A DNA stretch of 5,606 nt from an uncultured Oxalobacteraceae bacterium (GTDB taxonomy: Bacteria > Pseudomonadota > Gammaproteobacteria > Burkholderiales > Burkholderiaceae). Positions 1-5,524 of this stretch are shown here, piece by piece (the first letter of the stretch is position 1; each line of letters opens with the position of its first letter). The position numbers were made by a program, and so were the translations under genes. Location: the NCBI GenBank assembly GCA_946480015.1, contig CAMLIL010000168.1, forward strand, positions 1 to 5,606, written 5' to 3'. The notes under the pieces were generated by a model. That model ran no database searches, was not told the origin of the DNA, and saw nothing but the letters and a program-made list of their open reading frames with translations.

Positions 1-416
1 TGCACGACGCGGTGCTCAACGTGGCGCGCTACGACGTGTTCAAGCTGTCCGAAGCCATGCTGTCGGGCGACGCGGCGCGCCTGGTGCGCATGCTGGAAGG
101 ATTGAAGGGCGAAGGCGAGGCGCTTCCGCTGGTTTTATGGGCCGTCGCCGAAGAAATCCGTACGCTGTTAAAATTGAAATCGGCAATGGCGCAGGGCAGG
201 CCGCTGGCCGCGCTGCTGAAGGAATACCGTATCTGGGGGCCGCGCGAGCGGCTGATGGACCCGGCGCTGCGGCGCATTTCGCTGGCCACCCTGGAGGCGG
301 CGATGCGCGAAGCGGCGCAGGTCGACAAGATGGTCAAGGGCCTGCGCGCGAAAGCGTTCGCCGGGGACGCGTGGGACGCCATGCTGCAGCTGGGTTTGCG
401 AGTGGCGCGCGGCTAG
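1..416 (+). CDS. holA: DNA polymerase III subunit delta, C-terminal part
   Basis: This is the 3' end of the gene for the delta subunit of the DNA polymerase III clamp loader, which opens the beta sliding clamp and loads it on DNA as part of the delta/delta'/tau-gamma complex. The gene starts before the window. The first complete codon begins at base 3, and 137 codons remain before TAG at 414-416. The visible part begins with [15 protein letters not shown] and continues with [17 protein letters not shown] and [14 protein letters not shown]. These are typical of the all-helical C-terminal collar domain of HolA. The AAA+-like N-terminal domains are outside the window. The full protein is usually about 330-350 residues, so roughly the last 40% is seen. 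proA follows after 19 bases on the same strand, consistent with co-transcription. The identification rests on recognised family sequence and on the holA-proA order common in Burkholderiales. Confidence 0.9.
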   Translation, partial: HDAVLNVARYDVFKLSEAMLSGDAARLVRMLEGLKGEGEALPLVLWAVAEEIRTLLKLKSAMAQGRPLAALLKEYRIWGPRERLMDPALRRISLATLEAAMREAAQVDKMVKGLRAKAFAGDAWDAMLQLGLRVARG

Positions 417-435
417 AAACACTGAAGAGAAGATA

Positions 436-1701
436 ATGGATATCAAAGAGTACATGACCCAGGTTGGCCAGCAGGCCCGCGCCGCATCGCGCGGCATGGC
501 CCGCGCCGACAGCGCCACCCGCAATCGCGCCCTGCTGCTGATCGCCGACGCGGTGCGCCGCGACGCCGCCCTGCTGCGCGAAGCCAACCAGCTCGACCTC
601 GATAGCGCCCGCAAGGCAGGCCTGGCCGACGCCATGCTGGACCGCCTGGCGCTGTCCGACAAAGCCATCGACACCATGGTCGAAGGCCTGCGCCAGATCG
701 CCGCGCTGCCTGACCCGATCGGCGAAATCTCGAACATGAAATACCGCCCGACCGGCATCCAGGTCGGCCAGATGCGCGTGCCGCTGGGCGTGATCGGCAT
801 CATCTACGAAGCCCGCCCGAACGTCACCGTCGACGCGGCCGGCCTGTGCATCAAGAGCGGCAACGCCACCATCCTGCGCGGCGGCTCGGAAGCGATCAAC
901 TGCAACCGGGCGCTGGCCAGGATCGTCGCCGAGGGCCTGGCCGGCGCCGGCCTGCCGGCCAACGGCGTGCAGATCGTCGATACCACCGACCGCGCCGCCG
1001 TCGGCGCCATGATCACCATGCCCGAATACGTGGACGTGATCGTGCCGCGCGGCGGCAAGGGCCTGATCGCGCGGCTGATGGAAGAAGCCACCGTCCCGAT
1101 GATCAAGCACCTGGACGGCATCTGCCACGTCTACATCGATGCCAAGGCCGACCTGGCCAAGGCGCTGCCGGTGGCGTTCAACGCCAAGTGCCACCGCTAC
1201 GGCACCTGCAACACCATGGAAACGCTCCTGGTCGCGCGCGCCATCGCCCCTGCCGTGCTGCCGCAGCTGGCCAGGCTGTACGCGGAGAAGCAGGTCGAAC
1301 TGCGCGCCGACGACGAAGCCTATGCGATCCTGGCCGGCTATCCGCACCTGGCCCACGCCAGCGAGGAAGACTGGCGCACCGAATACCTGGCGCCGATCCT
1401 GGCCGTCAAGGTGGTCGACGGCATCGACGCGGCCATCGACCATATCAACACCTTTTCGTCCAAGCACACCGACTCGATCATCACCGAAGACTACAGCGAC
1501 GCGCTCAAATTCCTGCGCGAAGTCGATTCCGCCTCGGTGATGGTCAATGCCTCGACGCGCTTTGCCGACGGCTTCGAATACGGCCTGGGCGCGGAGATCG
1601 GCATCTCCAACGACAAGCTGCATGCGCGCGGCCCGGTCGGGCTGGAAGGCCTGACCTCGCTGAAGTACGTGGTGTTCGGCCACGGCGAAGTGCGCGCGTA
1701 A
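436..1701 (+). CDS. proA: Glutamate-5-semialdehyde dehydrogenase (gamma-glutamyl phosphate reductase)
   Basis: ProA catalyses the NADPH-dependent reduction of gamma-glutamyl phosphate to glutamate-5-semialdehyde, the second step of proline synthesis from glutamate, in the cytoplasm. The product is 421 residues, close to the usual 415-425 for the family, so it looks full-length. Visible landmarks are the substrate/cofactor region [18 protein letters not shown] near residues 117-135, the [11 protein letters not shown] stretch (Cys230), and the [12 protein letters not shown] motif with Cys258, which by position corresponds to the catalytic Cys of the ALDH-type active site. The family signature V-x5-A-I-x-H-I-x2-F-S-S-x-H-T-D-x-I is intact near residues 330-355. 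The ATG at 436 follows a purine-rich ribosome-binding stretch (GAAGAGAAG, 424-432). No proB is adjacent; proA alone next to holA is usual in this group, with the kinase encoded elsewhere. No regulatory site is visible in the 19-base gap. Confidence 0.97.
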   Translation: MDIKEYMTQVGQQARAASRGMARADSATRNRALLLIADAVRRDAALLREANQLDLDSARKAGLADAMLDRLALSDKAIDTMVEGLRQIAALPDPIGEISNMKYRPTGIQVGQMRVPLGVIGIIYEARPNVTVDAAGLCIKSGNATILRGGSEAINCNRALARIVAEGLAGAGLPANGVQIVDTTDRAAVGAMITMPEYVDVIVPRGGKGLIARLMEEATVPMIKHLDGICHVYIDAKADLAKALPVAFNAKCHRYGTCNTMETLLVARAIAPAVLPQLARLYAEKQVELRADDEAYAILAGYPHLAHASEEDWRTEYLAPILAVKVVDGIDAAIDHINTFSSKHTDSIITEDYSDALKFLREVDSASVMVNASTRFADGFEYGLGAEIGISNDKLHARGPVGLEGLTSLKYVVFGHGEVRA

Positions 1702-1705
1702 GCTT

Positions 1706-2116
1706 ATGCTCTACATTAAAGCCTTCCATATCGTCTTCGTGGCGTCCTGGTTCGCCGGCCTGTTCTACCTGCCGCGCATCTTCGTCAATCTGGCGCTGGA
1801 GAAGGAGGCGGCCGCGACCGCCCGCCTGCTGCTGATGGCGCGCAAGCTGTACCGCTTCACCTCGCTGCTGGCGCTTCCGGCGCTGCTGCTGGGCGTGTGG
1901 CTGTGGCTGGGCTTCGGCATCAAGGGCGGCTGGCTGCATGCCAAGCTGGCGCTGGTGATCCTGGCCGTGGGCTACCATCACGCCTGCGGATCGCTGCTCA
2001 GGAAGTTCGAAAACGGCGTCAATCAGCGCTCGCACGTGTGGTACCGCTGGTTCAACGAGGTCCCCGTGGTACTGCTGACCGCGATCGTGATCCTGGTGGT
2101 GGTCAAGCCCTTTTGA
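1706..2116 (+). CDS. HemJ/CopD-type four-helix membrane protein (putative protoporphyrinogen IX oxidase)
   Basis: This is a 136-residue membrane protein with about four hydrophobic helices (near residues 5-28, 52-72, 78-98 and 118-133). It matches the HemJ family (UPF0093), often labelled 'CopD family' in betaproteobacteria. Conserved features are KAFHIVFVASWFAGLFYLPR with His8 and Arg24, a GGWLHAKLALV motif with His78 and Lys80, YHHACG with His91/His92, and the C-terminal YRWFNEVPVVLL...VILVVVKPF. HemJ binds heme b and oxidises protoporphyrinogen IX to protoporphyrin IX in the inner membrane; the conserved His and Lys are important for it in characterised members. The exact reaction here is inferred from family membership. 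The ATG at 1706 lies four bases after the proA stop and has no good Shine-Dalgarno sequence (nearest GAAG is about 16 bases away), so translation is probably coupled to proA. The label CopD-like copper protein is the main alternative, but the HemJ motifs fit better. Confidence 0.82.
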   Translation: MLYIKAFHIVFVASWFAGLFYLPRIFVNLALEKEAAATARLLLMARKLYRFTSLLALPALLLGVWLWLGFGIKGGWLHAKLALVILAVGYHHACGSLLRKFENGVNQRSHVWYRWFNEVPVVLLTAIVILVVVKPF

Positions 2117-2127
2117 AGGGAAGCTGC

Positions 2128-2724
2128 ATGAGCAAGACGATCGACTATTTCATGTCCCCGCAGTCGCCATGGTCGTATCTCGGCCATGCGCGGCTGACGG
2201 CCATCGCCGCTGAAAAAGGCGCGCTGGTGGACATCAAGCCCTTCGACCTGGGCAAGGTGTTCAGCGTGTCGGGCGGGCTGCCGCTGGCCAAGCGTCCGCC
2301 GCAACGCCAGGCCTATCGCCTGACCGAGCTGGCGCGCTGGTCGGCCTACCTGAACGTGCCGCTCAACCTGCAGCCGAAGTTTTTTCCGGTGCAGCCCGAG
2401 CATGCCTGCAACCTGATCATCGCCGCGCGCACCACCCTCGGCGCCGACGCGGCGCTCAGGCTGGCCGGTGCCATCGGCAGCGCGCTGTGGGCGGAAGAAA
2501 AAAATATCGCCGACGAGGCCACGCTGGCGCAGATCGCCGATCTGTGCGGCCTGGACGGCAAGATGCTGGTCAAGTCGGCGGCCACCGCCGGCGTGCAGCA
2601 GCAGTATCAAAAAAATACCGACGAGGCCATGGCCATCAATGTGTTTGGGGTGCCGTGGTATGTCGTCGACGGCGAGAGTTTCTGGGGACAGGACCGGCTC
2701 GATTTCGTCGCCCGCGCCCTCTAA
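2128..2724 (+). CDS. 2-hydroxychromene-2-carboxylate isomerase-type protein (GST-kappa/DsbA fold)
   Basis: The product is 198 residues and resembles 2-hydroxychromene-2-carboxylate (HCCA) isomerases, glutathione-dependent enzymes of the kappa-class GST/DsbA superfamily. The thioredoxin-like beginning IDYFMSPQSPWSYLG places Ser13 where the family has the catalytic, glutathione-contacting Ser. The end carries the cis-proline loop NVFGVPWYVV (Pro176) followed by FWGQDRLDFV (185-194), both typical. There is no CXXC, so it is not a disulfide oxidoreductase. Known HCCA isomerases act in naphthalene degradation, but no catabolic genes are nearby. A general glutathione-dependent isomerase or detoxification role is as likely, and the substrate is unknown. 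The ATG at 2128 has a clear AAGGGA (2116-2121) six bases upstream that overlaps the stop of the preceding gene. The reading frame stays open upstream to at least 1897, but that extension is a shadow of the HemJ-like gene. The gene contains unusual homopolymer runs (see findings). Confidence 0.88.
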   Translation: MSKTIDYFMSPQSPWSYLGHARLTAIAAEKGALVDIKPFDLGKVFSVSGGLPLAKRPPQRQAYRLTELARWSAYLNVPLNLQPKFFPVQPEHACNLIIAARTTLGADAALRLAGAIGSALWAEEKNIADEATLAQIADLCGLDGKMLVKSAATAGVQQQYQKNTDEAMAINVFGVPWYVVDGESFWGQDRLDFVARAL

Positions 2725-2725
2725 G

Positions 2726-2775
2726 GTCGTCCTCGCGAACGCGGGGGAGCCGTTTCGCACAATGTGCGGAACGAC
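2726..2775. repeat. REP-like double-hairpin element between genes
   Basis: Just after the isomerase stop codon lies a compact foldable unit. Outer arms GTCGT (2726-2730) and ACGAC (2771-2775) are perfectly complementary. Inside are two hairpins: CCTCGC / GCGGGG around a GAAC loop (2731-2746, one G-T pair), and one built from CGTTTCGCAC / GTGCGGAACG around an AAT loop (2751-2773, ten pairs with one G-T). The last three bases of hairpin 2 compete with the outer stem; trimmed to 2754-2770 all three stems fit together as a three-way junction. The first hairpin resembles the widespread CGTCxxCCGCGAAxGCGGG type of repetitive extragenic palindrome. No T-run follows either hairpin, so neither is a standard intrinsic terminator. 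Only one copy is in the window, so its repetitive nature is inference. Confidence 0.45.
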
Positions 2776-2813
2776 AACGTAAACTGTAATTCAACGGACA
2801 AAAGGTACACCGA

Positions 2814-4019
2814 ATGTCATCATTTTTTTGCCCATGCCCGCGCGGCATGGAAGCGGCGCTGGCCGAGGAACTGGGCGAGATCGCCCAGCAAAGCCGGACC
2901 ATGAAGGTCCATAACCAGGTGCCGGGCGGGGTGCACTGCTCGGGCGACCTGACCGACTCCTACCGCATCAACCTGCACTCGCGCATCGCGTCGCGCGTGC
3001 TGATGCGGATGGCACACCAGAGCTATAACAACGAGAACGACATCTACGACCTGGCCCTGGCCCAGCCGTGGGAAGACTGGTTCGGCGTCGATCACACCAT
3101 CCGCGTCGACGTCACCGCCGTCAAGTCGCCGCTGCGCAGCCTGGAGTTCACCACCCTGAAGATCAAGGACGCGGTGTGCGACCGCTTCCGCGACCAGTTC
3201 AACAAGCGCCCCTCGGTCAACACGCGCGAGCCGGACATGCGCATCGTCGGCTTTCTCGATGCGCGCAATTTCACGATTTACCTCGACACCTCCGGCGAAG
3301 CGCTGTTCAAGCGCGGCTGGCGCGAAGAGACCGGCGACGCGCCGCTGCGCGAAAACCTGGCCGCCGGCATGCTGCGCGTGTCGGGCTGGAAGCCGGGCAC
3401 GCCGCTGTTCGACCCGATGTGCGGTTCCGGCACGATCCTGATCGAAGCGGCCCAGATGGTGCAGGGCATTCCGCCCGGCGCGCGGCGCCGCTTCGCCTTC
3501 GAAAAATTCAACAGCTTCGACGCGGCGCCGTGGCAGGCCATGAAGGCCGCCATCAAGCCCAATCCGCTGCCGGCCTCGCCCACCATCTTCGGTTCCGACA
3601 TCTCGGGCGACATGGTGGCCATGACACGCCATAACCTGAAAGTGGCCGGCGTCATGTTCGAGGTGCCGCTCAAGCAGATCGAGGCGCAGGAAGTCAAACC
3701 GCCGACCGGGCAGCCGGGCATCCTGCTGACCAACCCGCCGTACGGCGAACGGATCGGCGTGCGTGGCGACTCCACCATGCCGGCCGACGAAATGTCGGTG
3801 TCGTTCTATGCGGCGCTGGGCACCACGCTCAAGCAGCGCTTCGCCGGCTGGACCGTGTTCCTGTTTACCGCCGACCTGTCGCTGCCCAAGCTGCTGCGCC
3901 TGAAGGAAGCGCGCAAGACGCCGTTCTTCAACGGTGCGCTCGAATGCCGCCTGTTCCGCTTCGATATGGTGGCCGGGTTCAACCGCCGCGAGGAAGCCAA
4001 GCCGAAGCCGCAGGAATAA
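2814..4019 (+). CDS. THUMP-domain class I SAM-dependent rRNA methyltransferase (RlmL N-terminal half type)
   Basis: This 401-residue protein belongs to the COG0116 family, whose E. coli member RlmL adds a methyl group to N2 of G2445 in 23S rRNA. The order is: a short N-terminal domain starting MSSFFCPCPRGMEAALAEEL, an RNA-binding THUMP domain at roughly residues 45-155, and a Rossmann-type methyltransferase domain from about 165. The SAM-binding motif is DPMCGSGTILIEAA (200-213), an acidic loop GSDISGDMV (260-268) follows, and the catalytic NPPYGER (307-313) is intact. E. coli RlmL is about 700 residues because it carries a fused second methyltransferase (RlmK); here only the first enzyme is present. 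The exact target base is inferred. The ATG at 2814 has AAAGG (2801-2805) eight bases upstream. The exporter gene begins three bases after the stop, so the two are probably co-transcribed. A run of seven T's covers codons 4-6. Confidence 0.93.
   Translation: MSSFFCPCPRGMEAALAEELGEIAQQSRTMKVHNQVPGGVHCSGDLTDSYRINLHSRIASRVLMRMAHQSYNNENDIYDLALAQPWEDWFGVDHTIRVDVTAVKSPLRSLEFTTLKIKDAVCDRFRDQFNKRPSVNTREPDMRIVGFLDARNFTIYLDTSGEALFKRGWREETGDAPLRENLAAGMLRVSGWKPGTPLFDPMCGSGTILIEAAQMVQGIPPGARRRFAFEKFNSFDAAPWQAMKAAIKPNPLPASPTIFGSDISGDMVAMTRHNLKVAGVMFEVPLKQIEAQEVKPPTGQPGILLTNPPYGERIGVRGDSTMPADEMSVSFYAALGTTLKQRFAGWTVFLFTADLSLPKLLRLKEARKTPFFNGALECRLFRFDMVAGFNRREEAKPKPQE
4012..4016 (+). promoter_or_regulatory. 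Ribosome-binding site of the exporter gene
   Basis: AGGAA lies six bases before the ATG at 4023, inside the last codons of the methyltransferase gene. It supports 4023 as the start, rather than the internal ATG at 4104 (Met28), which has no such sequence upstream. It also implies that the two genes are translated from one transcript. Confidence 0.7.
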
Positions 4020-4022
4020 GCC

Positions 4023-5306
4023 ATGCTGCCGGAATCGCCCCAGCCAAACGTCCCGCCGGACCCGGTCACGCCGGTCCCGCTGCCGGTCGTGCCGCACCGG
4101 CCCATGCTGGGCACGACGGCGCTGGCCGCGCTGCTGGCCGGCATGTCGATGCTGGGGCCGTTCTCGGTGGACGCCTACCTGCCGGCCTTCCCGCAGATCC
4201 AGGCGACCCTGCACGCGACCCCGATCGAAGTGCAGCAAACCCTGTCGGCCTACATGCTGGCCTTCGCCGGCATGGTGCTGTGGCATGGCGCCCTGGCCGA
4301 TGCGTTCGGACGCCGCAACGTCATTCTCTGGTCGCTGGTGGTGTTCGCGATCGGCACCTTCGGCTGCGCGGCCTCGCACTCGGTGCACTATTTATGGGTG
4401 TTCCGCATCCTGCAGGGGGTGTCGGCCGGTGCCGGGGTGGTGGTCGGGCGCGCGCTGATCCGCGACCTGTACGCCGACGCGGCGGCGGCGCGCCTGCTGT
4501 CGCTGGTGACGATGATCTTCACCATCGCGCCGGCCATTGCGCCCATCCTGGGCGGCTGGATCGTCAAGTTTTCCGACTGGCGCACCATTTTCCTGTTCCT
4601 GCTGGCCTACACCATCGTGCTGTTCGTGGTGGTCTACCGGCGCCTGCCCGAAACGCTGCCGCCGGAAAAGCGCCAGGCCTTCAATCCGCGCTTCCTGCTC
4701 GACAGCTACAGAGCCATTTTCAGTTCGCCGCTATTTCATATGAAGGCGGGCGTGACGGCCTGTAATTTCGCCGGCCTGTTCCTGTACATTACCGCCGCCC
4801 CGGTGCTGCTGCCGGAGCACCTGCACCTTGGCCCCGACCAGTTCGGCTGGCTGTTCATCCCCTCGGTCGGCGGCATTTTCCTGGGCGCGCTGGCCGCCAA
4901 CCGCATCGCCGGCAGAATGACATTCGCGCGCCAGGTCGCCATCGGGTTCTGCTTCATGCTCGCCGCCGTGATCGCCAACGTCGGCTACGCCGCCATGTTC
5001 CCGCCGGCCTTGCCGTGGACCGTGGCGCCGCTGTTTTTCTACACCTTCGGCATGGCCTTCATCGGCCCGGCCGCCACCTTGCTGGCGCTCGACCTGTTTC
5101 CGCACATCCGCGGCACGGTGGCGTCGTGCCAATCCTTCGCCCAGACCTTGCTGGGCGCCGTCGTGGCCGGCGTGATCGCGCCGGCGCTGTCGCACTCGGT
5201 GTTATTGCTGGCCGTCGGGCAGGCCGTGTTTGCCGTGGTCGCGCTAGGGTTGTGGTTGACGGCGCGCAATTACCGGCGCATGCTGTCGCGCCGGTCGACC
5301 GGATGA
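4023..5306 (+). CDS. Bcr/CflA family multidrug efflux MFS transporter
   Basis: The product is a 427-residue inner-membrane transporter of the major facilitator superfamily with the 12-helix DHA1 pattern and the family's usual length plus a short N-terminal extension. Bcr/CflA members export drugs (bicyclomycin, chloramphenicol, sulfonamides) or small metabolites such as cysteine using the proton gradient; the substrate here cannot be read from sequence. Markers are the first helix with PFSVDAYLPAFPQI (Asp50), the motif-A loop GALADAFGRR (89-98), the fourth-helix region RILQGVSAGAGVVVGRALIRDLY (Arg143 and Arg147), and the antiporter-type motif C APAIAPILGGW (169-179) followed by DWR (185-187). 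The two halves are joined by a charged loop near 205-240. The first 28 residues are rich in proline and precede helix 1. No regulator gene is adjacent, so expression probably follows the upstream methyltransferase gene. Confidence 0.93.
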   Translation: MLPESPQPNVPPDPVTPVPLPVVPHRPMLGTTALAALLAGMSMLGPFSVDAYLPAFPQIQATLHATPIEVQQTLSAYMLAFAGMVLWHGALADAFGRRNVILWSLVVFAIGTFGCAASHSVHYLWVFRILQGVSAGAGVVVGRALIRDLYADAAAARLLSLVTMIFTIAPAIAPILGGWIVKFSDWRTIFLFLLAYTIVLFVVVYRRLPETLPPEKRQAFNPRFLLDSYRAIFSSPLFHMKAGVTACNFAGLFLYITAAPVLLPEHLHLGPDQFGWLFIPSVGGIFLGALAANRIAGRMTFARQVAIGFCFMLAAVIANVGYAAMFPPALPWTVAPLFFYTFGMAFIGPAATLLALDLFPHIRGTVASCQSFAQTLLGAVVAGVIAPALSHSVLLLAVGQAVFAVVALGLWLTARNYRRMLSRRSTG

Positions 5307-5345
5307 AAAATCCGGCAACACTGTGGTATCGAATCCATTTTTTTT
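5299..5345 (+). terminator. Possible terminator after the exporter gene (atypical)
   Basis: A perfect 6-bp hairpin CCGGAT / ATCCGG with a GAAAA loop (5299-5315) overlaps the exporter stop codon at 5304-5306. A run of eight T's (5338-5345) comes 22 bases later instead of directly after the stem. The parts of an intrinsic terminator are present but badly spaced, so this is a weak call. A 12-bp palindrome CCGGTCGACCGG (5291-5302) shares the left arm and could form an alternative structure. Confidence 0.3.
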
Positions 5346-5350
5346 CCGAA

Positions 5351-5397
5351 AGTTATATGCTCTGAGTCAACTTTAGTGTATATATGCTAATATAACT
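5351..5397. repeat. AT-rich block of short direct and inverted repeats
   Basis: This block is much richer in A and T than the genes around it. It contains an 8-bp perfect inverted repeat, AGTTATAT (5351-5358) and ATATAACT (5390-5397). It also contains an 8-bp direct repeat TATATGCT (5354-5361 and 5381-5388; starts 27 bases apart) and a second inverted repeat AAAGTT / AACTTT (5349-5354, 5369-5374). The arrangement could be a regulator-binding region for the downstream HDOD gene. Short AT repeats can also arise by chance in an AT-rich promoter region. Confidence 0.4.
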
Positions 5398-5414
5398 GTT
5401 TAAAATGCCGAATA
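5388..5414 (+). promoter_or_regulatory. Possible sigma-28 (FliA) type promoter; also a sigma-70-like -10
   Basis: TAATATAA (5388-5395), eleven bases, then GCCGAATA (5407-5414) has exactly the spacing of the FliA consensus TAAAGTTT-N11-GCCGATAA, with 4/8 and 6/8 matches. TAAAAT (5401-5406) is 5/6 to a sigma-70 -10, and TGCTAATAT (5385-5393) has an extended -10 layout, but no good -35 element pairs with either. Some promoter is expected here because the next gene follows a 218-base gap. Which one is used cannot be decided by eye. Confidence 0.25.
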
Positions 5415-5480
5415 CCTGCCCAAAAAGCGCACTGTTCGGAGCATGCGTAGCAAACAATATGTGGTAGCCGGCCGGGAAGG

Positions 5481-5509
5481 CGCCACCTCGAAACCCTCGA
5501 ATTTTGGCG
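5481..5509 (+). promoter_or_regulatory. Small hairpin with tandem 9-base repeat in the leader of the HDOD gene
   Basis: CGCCA (5481-5485) pairs with TGGCG (5505-5509). Between them CCTCGAA occurs twice, nine bases apart (5486-5492 and 5495-5501), and the two TCGA cores can pair with each other. The weak ribosome-binding-like GGCGG (5506-5510) lies partly in the closing stem, so the structure could affect initiation at 5525. This is inference from pairing only; no known riboswitch is recognised. Confidence 0.2.
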
Positions 5510-5524
5510 GCAGTGCTTGATACA

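Noticed and set aside
334..1683. 449-codon open frame on the minus strand opposite proA
   Set aside because: It mirrors proA codon for codon, as is common in high-GC genes. Its translation is low-complexity (rich in Arg, Gly, Asp, His, Gln) and matches no family, while proA on the + strand is unmistakable.
846..1835. 329-codon + strand frame overlapping proA and the HemJ-like gene
   Set aside because: Arg/Gly/Pro-rich shadow frame crossing two real genes in a different frame, with no recognisable motif.
2751..2773. Intrinsic terminator for the isomerase operon
   Set aside because: The 10-bp stem is strong, but ACAACGTAAACT follows it instead of a T-run on the + strand, and the minus strand has none either.
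2754..2790. Sigma-70 promoter for the methyltransferase (TTCGCA ... TGTAAT)
   Set aside because: TGTAAT (2785-2790) is 5/6 to a -10, but the only -35-like TTCGCA is 25 bases upstream, far outside the usual 16-18, and lies in the hairpin.
2820..4388. 522-codon open frame on the minus strand opposite the methyltransferase and exporter start
   Set aside because: Same high-GC artefact. The translation is Arg/Gly/His/Gln-rich without domains and overlaps two well-supported genes.
5405..5467. 20-codon mini-frame (MPNTCPKSALFG...) upstream of and in frame with the HDOD gene, ending in TAG
   Set aside because: No Shine-Dalgarno precedes it, its ATG overlaps promoter-like bases, and the peptide lacks any attenuator feature such as a codon run. 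A decayed N-terminal extension cannot be excluded but nothing supports it.
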